Shown piece by piece: positions 29,239 through 39,487 of a stretch of DNA of 64,000 nucleotides. Position numbers and translations under genes: made by a program. The notes under the pieces are model-generated. The model saw only the letters and a list, made by a program, of their open reading frames with translations, ran no database searches and was not told where the DNA came from. The stretch comes from Pantoea sp. AS-PWVM4 (GTDB taxonomy: Bacteria; Pseudomonadota; Gammaproteobacteria; Enterobacterales; Enterobacteriaceae). The stretch's first letter is position 1, and every line of letters begins with the position of its first letter. The stretch covers positions 62,001 to 126,000 of the forward strand of contig NZ_ASZC01000009.1 of the NCBI RefSeq assembly GCF_000468095.1, in the 5' to 3' direction.

Positions 29239-30999
29239 ATGTCGGCTCGTCCTCCCCTTAGTGGCGCAGCCGCTCGCCTGGCGGAACGTTGGCTCTCCAG
29301 CCAGCGTCGCCAGGCAGGCGCGCTTTTCTCCCTGTCCGTCACCATGGCAACGCTGAATGCCATCATGATGATTGTCCAGTGCTGGCTGCTGGCATGGTTG
29401 ATCGACCGGGTTGTCATCGGCGGCAAAGGATTGACCGAACTGTTCCCCGAACTTTGGCTATTGCCTGTTGTGATGATCCTGCGTGCAGGTCTGGACATGC
29501 TGCGCCAGGGCTTCGCTTTCGAGAGCGCCGCGCGCATTCGACAGACGTTGCGGGGAACGTTACTGGAACGTATCGCGGCACTGGGTCCAACATGGAGCCA
29601 GCAACAGCGCACCGGCAGCATCGCCAGTTCGCTGGGTGAAGGTGTCGAAGCGATCGAAACCTATTTCTCCGCCTTTCTTCCGCAAAAAATCATCATCGGT
29701 ATCGTGCCTCTGGCGATCCTGGTGGCGCTGTTCCCCGCCGATTGGGTTTCCGGGCTGATTATGTTGATAACGGCCCCCCTGGTTCCGTTATTTATGATCC
29801 TGGTCGGCAAGGGTGCCGAAAAAATGAACCTCCGGCAGTGGCATAAGCTCAGCCTGATGAGTGCGCATTTCTTCGATGTGATTTCTGGCCTGACAACCCT
29901 GCGCCAATCCAATGCGGCCCGCAGACAGGCGCAGATCATTGCGGTGATTTCCGAAAACTACCGTCAGACGACGATGAAGGTGCTGCGCGTGGCGTTTCTG
30001 TCCTCGCTGGTGCTGGAATTTTTTGCCACCATCAGTACCGCGATGGTGGCGGTCTATGTCGGCTTCCGTCTGTATTACGGTGAACTGGCCTTCCTGCCAG
30101 GTTTGTTCGCGCTGCTGCTTGCCCCTGAGTTCTTTCGTCCTCTGCGCGATCTGGGGGCACATTATCACGCCCGTATGGATGCGCTGGGCGCGACCGAAGG
30201 GCTGTTAGCTATCCTGAATACCGAGCCGCCTGCAACGGCACCCAACACGGTGACACCGGTTGGTGCGCCGCAGGAGATTCGTGTTGAAGGGGTGAGTTAT
30301 CAGCATCAGGAAGGCGGCGGCATTGAGGACATCTCCTTTACGCTGCGCCGGGGTGAAACGCTGGCTATTGTTGGCTCGAGTGGTGCAGGCAAAACCACCC
30401 TTGCCAGGCTGCTGTTGCGCTTTATTACCCCGGCAAATGGGCGGATTCTGATTGATGGACAGGATCTCTCCGGGTTGGATTTACCCACCTGGCAAAAGCA
30501 AATCGGCTGGCTGCCACAGCGGCCTACGCTGTTTGCCGGTTCGATAGCCGATAATATTTGCCTCGCACATCCCGAAGCCGGGAACAACGAACTGTATGCG
30601 GCTGCGCGACTGGCTCAGGCTGCGCCCTTTATCGACGCGTTACCCACCAGCTACGCCACCCAGGTTGGCGATGGCGGCCAGGGCCTTTCTGGTGGTCAAA
30701 TCCAGCGCGTGGCGATGGCGCGAGCCGTGCTGACCGCGCCACCGGTGCTCATCCTCGATGAGCCGACGGCGGCGCTGGACAGCCACACGGCGCGGCAGAT
30801 GATGGTCGCGTTGGCCGAGGCGCTGCCCGATTCAGCTCGGTTAGTGATTACTCACGATACCGACGTGGCGGCGATGGCCGACAAGGTTTTGGTGCTGGCG
30901 CAGGGCAGGGTGATCGAGTCAGGCAAGCCCCGGGATCTGCTGCAAAGTGGCGGTGTGTTTGCCGAGCTTGAACGGCTTCAGAAAGGAGCAACCGCATGA
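29239..30999 (+). CDS. cydD: ABC exporter CydD (thiol/heme export for bd oxidase assembly)
   Basis: A 586-residue half-transporter: six-helix membrane domain (about residues 30-320), then an ABC domain with Walker A GSSGAGKTT, signature LSGGQIQRVAMARA and Walker B LILDEPTAALD. With CydC it forms the heterodimer that moves glutathione/cysteine (and is linked to heme) across the inner membrane and is needed to assemble bd oxidases. The frame is open eight codons further upstream from a TTG inside cioB, but the ATG at 29239, seven bases after the cioB stop, is chosen. Its end overlaps cydC by four bases. In E. coli cydDC is a separate operon from cydAB; here they are joined. Confidence 0.92.
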   Translation: MSARPPLSGAAARLAERWLSSQRRQAGALFSLSVTMATLNAIMMIVQCWLLAWLIDRVVIGGKGLTELFPELWLLPVVMILRAGLDMLRQGFAFESAARIRQTLRGTLLERIAALGPTWSQQQRTGSIASSLGEGVEAIETYFSAFLPQKIIIGIVPLAILVALFPADWVSGLIMLITAPLVPLFMILVGKGAEKMNLRQWHKLSLMSAHFFDVISGLTTLRQSNAARRQAQIIAVISENYRQTTMKVLRVAFLSSLVLEFFATISTAMVAVYVGFRLYYGELAFLPGLFALLLAPEFFRPLRDLGAHYHARMDALGATEGLLAILNTEPPATAPNTVTPVGAPQEIRVEGVSYQHQEGGGIEDISFTLRRGETLAIVGSSGAGKTTLARLLLRFITPANGRILIDGQDLSGLDLPTWQKQIGWLPQRPTLFAGSIADNICLAHPEAGNNELYAAARLAQAAPFIDALPTSYATQVGDGGQGLSGGQIQRVAMARAVLTAPPVLILDEPTAALDSHTARQMMVALAEALPDSARLVITHDTDVAAMADKVLVLAQGRVIESGKPRDLLQSGGVFAELERLQKGATA

Positions 31000-32639
31000 A
31001 CGACTTACGTCATCTCTTAAGGCTGGCGCGTCCCTGGCGGTGGCGGATGGCGCTCGGTATCGGTCTGTCTGTCGTCGTCATCCTGTCTAACGTCACGCTG
31101 CTGGCGCTGTCGGGTTGGTTTATCGCGTCGATGGCGCTGGCCGGTGTCGGGGCACTGACGCTGGAGTTCTTCACACCGGCTGCCGCTATTCGTGGCCTGG
31201 CGGTGTTGCGTACCTTCGCTCGCTACCTTGAGCGCCTGGTGACGCACGATGCAACGTTACGGCTGCTGTCAGTGCTGCGTGTCTGGTTTTATCAACGTCT
31301 TGAGCCGCTGGCTCCCGCCCGTTTACAGGGTTTCCGTGACGGTGATGTGCTGGCGCGTCTGAGAGCCGATATTGATAGCCTCGACAATTTTTACCTGAGA
31401 ATTCTGGCTCCGGCGATTGCCGGGCTGATCTCATCGGTCGCCATCCTGGGCGTGCTTTTTTGGTTCTCTCCGGGTGTCGCCGTTATTGATGGCGTGATGC
31501 TGTTGCTCGCGGGGGTGATTGTGCCGCTGGCGGTAGCGTCCCGCACTCGGGCAAGTGGTCATGCGGTCGCGGGATTACGTGCGGCGATTCAGGCTGCGTC
31601 GACCGATCTGATTCGCGGCCTTGGCGAGTTACAAGTGGCGGGGGCTGTTGCCCGACAGGCCGGACATTTGTCCCTGCTGTCACAAAAGTTGATTGCTGCG
31701 CAACGTCAGCAGGCGTGGACCGGGGCGTCAGGTAGCGCATTGTCGGCCCTGGCAGGCCAGTTGGGTATGTTTTGTGCCTTTATCCTGCTGGTCGGTGCGG
31801 GACATGCCGGCGGTATCGCCGGCAATGACATCGTCATGTTGTTATTTGCGGTACTTGCCAGCACGGAAGCGGTGGCGGCATTGCCCACGGCATTTGCCGC
31901 GCTGGGCGTCACTCGCGAAGCGGCGCGGCGGATTTTTTCCATGGCGGAACTTACCCCGGCCGTGGTCTTGCCCAAGCGCAGTGAAATGCCTGCAACCTTC
32001 GATCTGACCTTTTCCGCGGTCACCATGCGTTATGCACCAGAACAACCCGTTGTGTTGGACTCACTCAGCTTTCGGGTTGCGCAAGGTCAGTGCCTGGCGT
32101 TGCTGGGGCCCAGTGGGGCAGGTAAAACCACGATTCTTAACCTGATACAGGGTTTTTGGGATTGTGATAAAGGCGAGGTGTTGATTGGTGGTCATGCGGT
32201 AAAAAGCTTATCGGATGAGGTACTGCGCCAGATTATCTCGGTGGTTGGACAAAAAACGTATCTGTTTAATGCCTCCATCCGGGACAACCTGCGGCTGGTA
32301 TCCCCTGATGCGGATGATGCAGCCTTATGGCAGGCTCTCACTCAGGCGTCACTGGCAGAGGAAGTTCGTGCTTTTCCTGCGGGGTTGGATACGTTGGTCG
32401 GGGAACTCGGTACCCGGCTTTCCGGTGGTCAGGCACGCAGGATCGCCATCGCCAGAGCCTTTCTGTCGCATGCTCCCGTCATCTTATTAGATGAACCGAC
32501 AGAAGGATTAGATGCCACCAATACCGACATGGTACTGAATGCGCTAAAAGAATTGGTGAAAGGAAAAACGACGTTATTGGTGACACACCAAATTCAGCCA
32601 TTAATTCTGGCAGACAGTCGGCTGGTGCTGGAAGGTTAA
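30996..32639 (+). CDS. cydC: ABC exporter CydC
   Basis: A 547-residue partner of CydD with the same layout: membrane domain to about residue 310, then Walker A GPSGAGKTT, signature LSGGQARRIAIARAF and Walker B VILLDEPTEGLD. It begins MNDLRHLLRLARPWRWRMALG, typical for CydC. The ATGA overlap with cydD indicates coupled translation. It is the last gene of the operon and is followed by a terminator. Confidence 0.93.
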   Translation: MNDLRHLLRLARPWRWRMALGIGLSVVVILSNVTLLALSGWFIASMALAGVGALTLEFFTPAAAIRGLAVLRTFARYLERLVTHDATLRLLSVLRVWFYQRLEPLAPARLQGFRDGDVLARLRADIDSLDNFYLRILAPAIAGLISSVAILGVLFWFSPGVAVIDGVMLLLAGVIVPLAVASRTRASGHAVAGLRAAIQAASTDLIRGLGELQVAGAVARQAGHLSLLSQKLIAAQRQQAWTGASGSALSALAGQLGMFCAFILLVGAGHAGGIAGNDIVMLLFAVLASTEAVAALPTAFAALGVTREAARRIFSMAELTPAVVLPKRSEMPATFDLTFSAVTMRYAPEQPVVLDSLSFRVAQGQCLALLGPSGAGKTTILNLIQGFWDCDKGEVLIGGHAVKSLSDEVLRQIISVVGQKTYLFNASIRDNLRLVSPDADDAALWQALTQASLAEEVRAFPAGLDTLVGELGTRLSGGQARRIAIARAFLSHAPVILLDEPTEGLDATNTDMVLNALKELVKGKTTLLVTHQIQPLILADSRLVLEG

Positions 32640-32647
32640 TAAAATAG

Positions 32648-32692
32648 AAGGTCTGTTATGAGAAGGTTATTTTCCATAACAGACCTTTTTTT
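32648..32692 (+). terminator. Terminator after cydC
   Basis: AAGGTCTGTTATG / CATAACAGACCTT with a 15-base loop and a run of seven T, directly after the cydC stop. Confidence 0.9.
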
Positions 32693-32807
32693 ATCCATGC
32701 GAATATCGCAGAAAATTTCTTTTATCTCTCGCCAATACGTTATGTCTTATTGTTTCTTTTGTCAGTTGCATGGTGGGTGAAATACCCGAGATATTTAAAG
32801 AATAATT

Positions 32808-32981
32808 TTATCTTTTAAAATTCTTTTGAATTTCCCGCACTTTAAGACGACAGGCATCCACGACCCAGGCCGAGAAGTTCTGGCTGTTTTCACTGTTCAT
32901 GCTTTCTTCAATCTGGTCGAGCAGCGTATGAGAGAAGCGGATGTGTTTGCGACGGGTTTTGGAATTTGTCATTTTGTCCAT
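32808..32981 (-). CDS. YlcI/YnfO-family small protein
   Basis: A 57-residue basic protein with the pattern RRKHIRFSHTLLDQIEESM and NFSAWVVDACRLKVRE. It resembles the YlcI/YnfO (DUF3950) family, proteins of unknown function often seen on prophages, with a ribbon-helix-helix-like appearance that might bind DNA. The ATG at 32981 follows AGGGGAC; an upstream in-frame start is ignored. It stands alone between the cyd terminator and tRNA-Phe, with no phage genes nearby, so it may be a relic of an element once inserted near the tRNA or simply a domesticated gene. Confidence 0.65.
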   Translation of the reverse strand: MDKMTNSKTRRKHIRFSHTLLDQIEESMNSENSQNFSAWVVDACRLKVREIQKNFKR

Positions 32982-33005
32982 ATTTGTCCCCTGTAAAATT
33001 ATCAA

Positions 33006-33325
33006 AATCTATAAAGGTGGCTGAAAGGTAGAATAATATTTCTCTCAGGCGGTTTCTGTAGAAAAGCGATCAGCAGGTGAACTTTGATACTTTTCTGAAC
33101 CGTATAATTTTCCTGATGTGAAATACCAGATTACCAGAAAATGGGTGACTCCGTAGTTATTTCAATGCGCGGATATTGGGATTATTCCCAGCGAGATGTT
33201 GAGTCATGAATATTACGGAAGCGATAATAATGCTATAAAAATTTTCAGAATATGGGTACTGAAAGGAAGGGCATTTCATTTACAAAGCGTTAGTTAATGT
33301 AAAAACGACCGGAAGCCAAAAAGCA
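33006..33325. other. Non-coding stretch upstream of the YlcI-like gene
   Basis: About 320 AT-rich bases with no supported ORF, direct repeat or tRNA fragment visible. It presumably holds the leftward promoter of the small gene. Confidence 0.4.
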
Positions 33326-33350
33326 AAAACCCAGCCATTGGCTGGGTTCT
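33326..33350 (-). terminator. Terminator of tRNA-Phe transcript
   Basis: Minus strand AACCCAGCCAATGGCTGGGTTTTTG: a compact hairpin with a T run a few bases after the tRNA 3' end. Confidence 0.88.
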
Positions 33351-33358
33351 CTGAATTT

Positions 33359-33434
33359 TGGTGCCCGAACCCGGAATCGAACCAGGGACACGGGGATTTT
33401 CAATCCCCTGCTCTACCGACTGAGCTATTCGGGC
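33359..33434 (-). tRNA. pheV: tRNA-Phe (GAA)
   Basis: A 76-base cloverleaf read leftward: acceptor GCCCGAA pairing with TTCGGGC, D-arm AGCTCAGTCGGTAGAGC, anticodon stem-loop GGGGATTGAAAATCCCC with anticodon GAA, T-arm CCTGGTTCGATTCCGG, encoded CCA at the 3' end. It is nearly identical to E. coli tRNA-Phe. It lies in the place of pheU near cutA-dsbD-yjdC, so pheU may be the better name; the symbol is provisional. Confidence 0.96.
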
Positions 33435-33542
33435 AACGGGGCGCATTAAACCCTAATGGCTCACGGTCGTCAACGGCTTTCGCGAAAAAACCGCGGGAAA
33501 CGTGATTGATTGCCTGCTTTTCATGCAGAACCGCCAAAATGA

Positions 33543-34121
33543 CTACGCGAGCGCTCCATTTTTACGGCACAGCGCGATGCTAAGCACATCTTCTGCCAGA
33601 CGGCGCGCCATCGCAACATCCTGCACGTTGCGCTTCACCAGCAGCTTGCTCAGGCAACCCTCCAGAATCAATTCCATCTGATCTGCCACCATTGTCGGGT
33701 TATCCAGCTCAAGATTAACCAGAATATCGTGGGTAAATTGCCAGGAGGCGCGTTTTTGCTGTTCTGCCAGTTGATGGACGGGTTGATCCGGCTGCGGATA
33801 GAAGCTACAGGCGGCAATAAACAGGCAACCGGGGAAGCGACCTTTGCTGACATGTTCCGCCAGTACCTCATAGCGCGCCAGCAGCTTCTCTGCGCCGCTC
33901 AGACGTTCGTTGAGTTGAATCTGGCGCCGCCAGCTATCAATCTGCTGGCCGTGATAGCGCAGGGCGTCATACAGCAGGGCATCGCGGTCCGGCCAGAAGC
34001 GTTCCAGCTGTTGGGGTGCCAGTTCGCTGTCTCCAGCCAGTTGTTGCAGGGACGTGGTGGCGGCGAGGCCGCGTTGTTCAAGCACATTCAACGCATGCTC
34101 GAGTATCTGTTCACGTTGCAA
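33543..34121 (-). CDS. yjdC: TetR-family regulator YjdC
   Basis: A 192-residue one-domain-plus regulator matching E. coli YjdC (DsbD-linked TetR protein). The helix-turn-helix is in residues about 8-55, followed by RFWPDRDALLYDALRYHGQQID and the conserved GRFPGCLFIAACSFYP and QMELILEGCLSKLL. It follows dsbD by 65 bases in the same direction, as in E. coli (cutA-dsbD-yjdC). Its regulon is not established to my knowledge. Confidence 0.9.
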   Translation of the reverse strand: MQREQILEHALNVLEQRGLAATTSLQQLAGDSELAPQQLERFWPDRDALLYDALRYHGQQIDSWRRQIQLNERLSGAEKLLARYEVLAEHVSKGRFPGCLFIAACSFYPQPDQPVHQLAEQQKRASWQFTHDILVNLELDNPTMVADQMELILEGCLSKLLVKRNVQDVAMARRLAEDVLSIALCRKNGALA

Positions 34122-34186
34122 GTGACTCTCCTCTGGTATGCGGCCCGTCCGGCAATCGGACGGGGTGTGTCTTGCTCCAGTGTCGT

Positions 34187-35887
34187 TTAACGCGGCAGAT
34201 TGTGCAAATGCGCGCGGAATTCGTCGGCGTTAAGGAAACCGGTCACGCGCGAGTCAGGAATCTCTTTACCTTGCGCGTCGAAGAACAGAATGGTCGGCAG
34301 GCCCAGTACCTGTAAATGCTGCAACAGGGCGTTATCCTGAGCGTTGTTGGCGGTGACGTTCGCCTGCAACAGTTGCACCTGGCTCAGGGCGCTGCGCACC
34401 TGTGCGTCGCTGAAGGTGTACTTCTCAAACTCTTTGCAGGCGACGCACCAGTCGGCGTACAGGTCGACCATAGTCATGCGCCCCTGTGCCTGTTGCAGCG
34501 CCGTATCGAGCTGCTGGCTGCTGGCAATGGGTTGGAAGGGCAGATGGGCGACGGTTTGCACCGGGTTATCGACACCAAACGCCCAGTCCTGCAATGGACG
34601 CGCCGCTACCACCGCAGCCACCAACATCACCACCTGTACCACACGTCCTTTGCCCTGTAGCCCCAGGCTAAGGCGAAACGCCCAGGCAAAGAACGCCACG
34701 CCGAGCAGGCTCCACAGGCGCATGCCCCAAAGATCGCCTATTACGCGTTCCAACAGGAAAACCGGCAGTGCGAGGATCACAAAACCAAAACCCTCTTTGA
34801 CGCTATGCATCCACGGGCCGCTTTTCGGCAGCAGTTTGTTGCCGAACAGCGTCACGGCAATCAGTGGCAAACCCATACCAAAAGCGTACAGCCACAGGGT
34901 ACCCGCACCGACCAGCAGATTGCCGCTCTGGGCGATATACAACAGGATCGCGCTGAGCGGCGCGGTGGTGCAGGGGGAGCAGATCAAACCCGCCAGCGCA
35001 CCCATCGCAAATACGCCTGGCAACGATCCTCCCTGATGGCGGTTACTCCACAGCGTCAGACGTGTTTGCAGACTGGCGGGCAGTTGCAGGGTGAACAGGC
35101 CAAACATCGACAGCGCCAGAGCGATGAACAGCACCGAGAGGCCAATCAATACATAGGGATGCTGCAACGCCGCCTGAAAGCGTAACCCCGCAGCCGCAAC
35201 CACCACGCCAAGCAAGGTGTAGGTCAGCGCCATACCCTGTACGTAGACCATCGCCAGCGCGAACAGACGACCGAGGGAAAAGCGTCGCGGGCCGCCAAGG
35301 ATAATGCTGGAGATCAGCGGATACATCGGCAGTACACAGGGGGTAAAGGCAACACCAATGCCAATCAGCAACGCCCACAACGGCGAGAACGGAAGCGGGG
35401 TGCTGCGGTTGTCCGGTTGAGCGCTTACCGCGGGCGCGGCGTTATTAGTGGCGACGGCGTTAAGTGGGACGGCGCGGGTTTCGGGTGGATAACAAAAGCC
35501 CGCGGCGGCACAGCCCTGATAGGTTACCGTCAGAGTGGCCCCTTGATCGGCCTGATGGATGATGACCGGCAGTTGTAAATCCTGCGGATAGATTTCACTT
35601 TTACCGTAGAACTCATCCTCGTGCGCTTGTCCTGGCGGCAATGCCAGCGGCGCTATTTGCGCTTTTTGCGGCGTAACCTGGATTTTCTGGCGATAAAGGT
35701 AATAGCCGGATTTCACTTTCCAGCTCAACGTTAATTGATTGCCTTGCTGGCTAAAATCGAAGCCGAAAGCCTGGTCAACCGGTACGAAGCGGCTGTTGTT
35801 ATTGGGCGAAAAGATTGATGCCTGAGCCGACAGGCTGATAAACAGCGCCAGGCAGAGGCCGATCAGGCGAGAGATGCGTGCAGCCAT
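34187..35887 (-). CDS. dsbD: Thiol:disulfide interchange protein DsbD
   Basis: A 566-residue membrane protein that carries electrons from cytoplasmic thioredoxin to periplasmic DsbC, DsbG and CcmG. A signal peptide ends AQAS. The periplasmic alpha domain has the redox pair CAAAGFC. The eight-helix beta domain has its cysteines in TPCVLPMYP and CSPCTTAPL. The C-terminal thioredoxin-like gamma domain has [12 protein letters not shown]. All expected cysteines are present and length matches E. coli (565). The start overlaps the cutA end by 25 bases, the conserved arrangement. Confidence 0.95.
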   Translation of the reverse strand: MAARISRLIGLCLALFISLSAQASIFSPNNNSRFVPVDQAFGFDFSQQGNQLTLSWKVKSGYYLYRQKIQVTPQKAQIAPLALPPGQAHEDEFYGKSEIYPQDLQLPVIIHQADQGATLTVTYQGCAAAGFCYPPETRAVPLNAVATNNAAPAVSAQPDNRSTPLPFSPLWALLIGIGVAFTPCVLPMYPLISSIILGGPRRFSLGRLFALAMVYVQGMALTYTLLGVVVAAAGLRFQAALQHPYVLIGLSVLFIALALSMFGLFTLQLPASLQTRLTLWSNRHQGGSLPGVFAMGALAGLICSPCTTAPLSAILLYIAQSGNLLVGAGTLWLYAFGMGLPLIAVTLFGNKLLPKSGPWMHSVKEGFGFVILALPVFLLERVIGDLWGMRLWSLLGVAFFAWAFRLSLGLQGKGRVVQVVMLVAAVVAARPLQDWAFGVDNPVQTVAHLPFQPIASSQQLDTALQQAQGRMTMVDLYADWCVACKEFEKYTFSDAQVRSALSQVQLLQANVTANNAQDNALLQHLQVLGLPTILFFDAQGKEIPDSRVTGFLNADEFRAHLHNLPR

Positions 35888-36186
35888 GACAAGTATTCAC
35901 TGTCTCCATGTTGTACCGGCAACGCCAGTAGTTCCGGCACATCATAAGGATGCGCCGCTTTAAGCAGATCCATTAGCGCCTGCTGATGTTGTGTATCGCT
36001 TTTCAGTAACATCTGGACTTCACTGGACTGCTCCAGTTTTCCTTCCCAGACATAAAACGATGTGGCACCGGGCAGTAGCGTAACGCAGGCGGCCAGTTTC
36101 GCGGCCAGCGCACTGGCGGCCAGTTGCTCGGCACAAGTCTGGTCCGGGGCAGTGCACAACACAATAACTGCTGAATGGGTGTGCAT
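35863..36186 (-). CDS. cutA: Divalent-cation tolerance protein CutA
   Basis: A 107-residue CutA1 protein forming a ferredoxin-like trimer in the cytoplasm; it has been linked to copper tolerance, though its exact function is unclear. Recognisable pieces are VVLCTAPD-like [35 protein letters not shown] and [13 protein letters not shown]. It overlaps dsbD by 25 bases on the same strand and follows dcuA by 74 bases. Confidence 0.94.
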   Translation of the reverse strand: MHTHSAVIVLCTAPDQTCAEQLAASALAAKLAACVTLLPGATSFYVWEGKLEQSSEVQMLLKSDTQHQQALMDLLKAAHPYDVPELLALPVQHGDSEYLSWLHASLA

Positions 36187-36260
36187 CAGAAGGCTCCGCT
36201 GACGAAAGGGGTGATGATAACACGACCAGATAAACGCAGGGTTTACAGGTTGTAACCAGG

Positions 36261-37562
36261 CTACAGGATCAGGCCACCCAGCAGGAAACCAAACAGCACC
36301 GACAGCACAATCGCCAGCACGCCGGGTACCATAAACGAATGATTAAACACATACTTACCGATGCGTGTTGAGCCAGTGTCGTCCATCTCTACCGCCGCCA
36401 ACAACGTCGGGTAGGTAGGCAGTACAAACAGGGCGGAAACCGCAGCGAATGAGGCAATTGCCGCATGGGGTGATACGCCCAGCAATAGCGCCGCGGGCAT
36501 TAGCGCTTTGGTGGTCGCGGCTTGTGAATAGAGCAGGGTGGCAGCAAAGAACAGCACCAGCGCCAGCAACCACGGGTAGCTTTGCAGCATATCCCCGGCC
36601 AGCGTCTGGATCGCGCCAAGATGCGCTTTAACAAAGGTATCCCCTAACCAGGCCACACCCATGACGCAGATACAGGCGCTCATGCCGGACTTGAAGGTAC
36701 TGGCGCTGAGAATTTCACCGGTATCGATTTTGCAGGTCAGGCAGATAAGCGTCGCGATGGTGAGCATAAACACCACGATGGCTTCGTTGCGTGGCAACAC
36801 CGGGTTGGCGATCAAACCGACGCTATCGCTGATCGCGGTGGCATACAACACCACCGCCGCAATGCCGACGAGGAACAGCGCCACCGAGCGTTTCGCCCCG
36901 GGTTTGAGGTCAAATACCTGCGCACCGCGCAGTGTCACTTCGCCTTTTGCCAGCCGCGCCTGGTAGATTTCATCGTCTTTCAGTTCTTTACCAAGGAAAT
37001 TGGTCACGATGGCGGCACAGAAGATCGCCAGCATCGTCGAGGGTAATGCCACGCCGAGCAGGGCCAGATAACTGACGCCGCGCGGTTCCAGCAGCGAGGC
37101 AAAAAACACCACCGCAGCGGAGATCGGTGAGGCGGTGATGGCAATTTGCGACGCCACGACGGCGATGGAGAGCGGGCGTGAAGGCCGCACACCTTGTTCT
37201 TTGGCGACTTCGGCGATCACCGGCAGAGTGGAAAAAGCGGTATGGCCAGTACCGGCCAGCAATGTCATTACATAAGTGATCAGGGGGGCGAGGAAGGTGA
37301 CGTAACGTGGATGGCGGCGCAGCAAGCGTTCAGCGAGACTGACGAGATAATCCATACCGCCCGCCACTTGCATGGCCGCAATGGCGGCGATCACCGCCAT
37401 GATGATTTCAATCACATCAAAAGGAATCGCGCCCGGTTTCATGCCGCAAAATAGCGTCAGGACCAGCACACCCAGCCCACCGGCAAAACCAATGCCGATG
37501 CCGCCCAGACGGGCACCCAACCAGATCGCCAGCAACACGATCATTAATTCAACCACGACCAT
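36261..37562 (-). CDS. dcuA: Anaerobic C4-dicarboxylate transporter DcuA
   Basis: A 433-residue inner-membrane carrier exchanging aspartate, fumarate, malate and succinate; the length is identical to E. coli DcuA. Motifs include [54 protein letters not shown] and [18 protein letters not shown]. The reading frame is open upstream to 37649, but AGGGAG before the ATG at 37562 and the family N-terminus decide the start. It follows aspA with a terminator between them, the E. coli order. It supplies aspartate to AspA and can export the C4 products. Confidence 0.94.
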   Translation of the reverse strand: MVVVELMIVLLAIWLGARLGGIGIGFAGGLGVLVLTLFCGMKPGAIPFDVIEIIMAVIAAIAAMQVAGGMDYLVSLAERLLRRHPRYVTFLAPLITYVMTLLAGTGHTAFSTLPVIAEVAKEQGVRPSRPLSIAVVASQIAITASPISAAVVFFASLLEPRGVSYLALLGVALPSTMLAIFCAAIVTNFLGKELKDDEIYQARLAKGEVTLRGAQVFDLKPGAKRSVALFLVGIAAVVLYATAISDSVGLIANPVLPRNEAIVVFMLTIATLICLTCKIDTGEILSASTFKSGMSACICVMGVAWLGDTFVKAHLGAIQTLAGDMLQSYPWLLALVLFFAATLLYSQAATTKALMPAALLLGVSPHAAIASFAAVSALFVLPTYPTLLAAVEMDDTGSTRIGKYVFNHSFMVPGVLAIVLSVLFGFLLGGLIL

Positions 37563-37607
37563 CTTTTCACTCCCTGAAACGCGACATTCCTTAGTTGTAG
37601 TCGCCAA

Positions 37608-37643
37608 AAAAAAACACGCCCGCATTCTATACGGGCGTGCTTG
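37608..37643 (-). terminator. Terminator/attenuator between aspA and dcuA
   Basis: Minus strand GCACGCCCG / CGGGCGTG hairpin with a run of nine T, ending the aspA transcript with partial readthrough to dcuA expected. Confidence 0.88.
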
Positions 37644-37665
37644 CGACAACGTGATCCAGAACGGG

Positions 37666-39102
37666 TTATTGTTCGTTTTCGTCGGTGTAGCGTTTGGCTT
37701 TGTAGGCCGGGAACATCAGGTTCTGAATGGAGAAGATGTCGTCCAGCTCGGCTTCGGTCAGCAGGCCACGCTCCAACACCACTTCACGTACGCTCTTGCC
37801 GGTTTCGGCACAAATCTTACCGACGATGTCACCGTTGTGGTGACCAATGTACGGGTTGAGATAGGTGACGATACCGATCGAGTTGAACACGTAGGCTTCA
37901 CACACCGCTTTGTTGGCGGTGATGCCGTTGACGCATTTCTCCAGCAGGTTGTAGCAGGCGTTAGTCAGGATGCTGATGGATTCAAACAGCGCCTGGCCGA
38001 TTACCGGCTCCATCACGTTGAGCTGCAACTGCCCGGCTTCGGCGGCCATCGTCACCGTAGTGTCGTTGCCGATGACCTTGAAGCACACCTGGTTCACCAC
38101 TTCCGGCACCACCGGGTTAACTTTGGCGGGCATGATGGAAGAACCTGCCTGCAATTCCGGCAGGTTGATCTCGTTCAGACCTGCGCGTGGACCTGAGGAG
38201 AGCAGGCGCAGGTCGTTACAGATTTTCGACAGTTTCACCGCCAGGCGTTTCAGCGATGAATGCACCATCACGTAGGCACCGCAGTCGGAAGTGGCTTCAA
38301 TCAGGTCTTCGGCCGGGACCACCGGCAGGTTGCTGACTTCAGCCAGACGTTGTACCGCCAGATGTTGGTAGCCGTCCGGCGTGTTGAGACGCGTACCAAT
38401 CGCGGTCGCACCGAGGTTCACTTCCAGCAGCAGTTCTGCGGTGCGCAGAATGCTACGCGTCTCCTCGTTCAACAACACGTTGAAGGCGTGGAATTCCTGA
38501 CCAAGTGTCATTGGTACCGCATCCTGCAACTGGGTGCGGCCCATCTTCAGGATGTTCTCGAATTCCACTGCTTTGCGCTGGAAGCCTTCACCCAGTTGAT
38601 TGATGGCGTCGATCAGTTTGAGAATCGAGGTATAAACGGCGATACGGAAGCCGGTGGGATAAGCGTCATTGGTGGACTGACACTTGTTCACATGGTCGTT
38701 CGGGTTGAGGTATTGATATTCACCTTTGTGGTGACCCATCAGCTCCAGACCGATGTTAGCCAGCACTTCGTTGGTGTTCATGTTGACCGAGGTACCCGCG
38801 CCGCCCTGATAGACGTCAACCGGGAATTGATCCATGCACTTACCGTTGTTCAGTACCTCATCACAGGCCTGAATAATGGTGTTAGCAATATTGCGGGGAA
38901 TTGTTTGCAGCTCTTTGTTTGCCAGGGCGGCTGCTTTCTTCACCATCACCATACCGCGAACGAATTCAGGTATGTCGCTGATTTTGCTATTACTAATATA
39001 GAAGTTCTCAATCGCACGCAGAGTGTGAACACCATAGTAGGCGTCGGCCGGAACTTCACGCATGCCTAACAGGTCTTCTTCGATACGAATGTTGTTCGCC
39101 AT
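37666..39102 (-). CDS. aspA: Aspartate ammonia-lyase (aspartase)
   Basis: A 478-residue enzyme converting L-aspartate to fumarate plus ammonia in the cytoplasm, same length as E. coli AspA. The fumarase/aspartase superfamily signature [11 protein letters not shown] is present, together with [17 protein letters not shown] and [14 protein letters not shown]. The ATG at 39102 with AGAAGG upstream is used; the frame is open further. A CRP site lies in the divergent spacer with fxsA. It produces fumarate for respiration or the TCA cycle and works with DcuA. Confidence 0.96.
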   Translation of the reverse strand: MANNIRIEEDLLGMREVPADAYYGVHTLRAIENFYISNSKISDIPEFVRGMVMVKKAAALANKELQTIPRNIANTIIQACDEVLNNGKCMDQFPVDVYQGGAGTSVNMNTNEVLANIGLELMGHHKGEYQYLNPNDHVNKCQSTNDAYPTGFRIAVYTSILKLIDAINQLGEGFQRKAVEFENILKMGRTQLQDAVPMTLGQEFHAFNVLLNEETRSILRTAELLLEVNLGATAIGTRLNTPDGYQHLAVQRLAEVSNLPVVPAEDLIEATSDCGAYVMVHSSLKRLAVKLSKICNDLRLLSSGPRAGLNEINLPELQAGSSIMPAKVNPVVPEVVNQVCFKVIGNDTTVTMAAEAGQLQLNVMEPVIGQALFESISILTNACYNLLEKCVNGITANKAVCEAYVFNSIGIVTYLNPYIGHHNGDIVGKICAETGKSVREVVLERGLLTEAELDDIFSIQNLMFPAYKAKRYTDENEQ

Positions 39103-39329
39103 GATTACCTTCTTATTATGGCTGCTGAGTGGCTGCCGGACGCACTCTGAGGCGATCAGAGGAGGGCGGCGAGTCACATGCAGGTGATGCAATTATATTG
39201 TCGTGGAATACCAGCGCCGACATTTTATCCATCTTCGGTCTGGCGAGCACGATCATATTCTGTCATTACAGAAAAGCCTGTGCACAGATCACTTTACGGG
39301 CTTTTGCTGGCGCTACGCTAATAACGATA

Positions 39330-39345
39330 TGTGATGTTTCTCACA
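39330..39345. promoter_or_regulatory. CRP binding site in the aspA-fxsA spacer
   Basis: TGTGATGTTTCTCACA, a perfect TGTGA-N6-TCACA palindrome. It lies about 230 bases upstream of aspA and 140 bases upstream of fxsA. In E. coli aspA is activated by CRP, which fits. The rest of the 385-base spacer showed no ORF. Confidence 0.8.
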
Positions 39346-39487
39346 ATTTTAAGTCAGCCGGAAAAATTTGGCAGGATCGGTTGAAATCACTCCCCGGAAT
39401 GACCATCTCTTTCATTACGGTCCCTTTGACCATCCCATTCTGCTGTCTGGCCTGAAGCGAGGCAGCCACAACTCACAGGAGATATCG

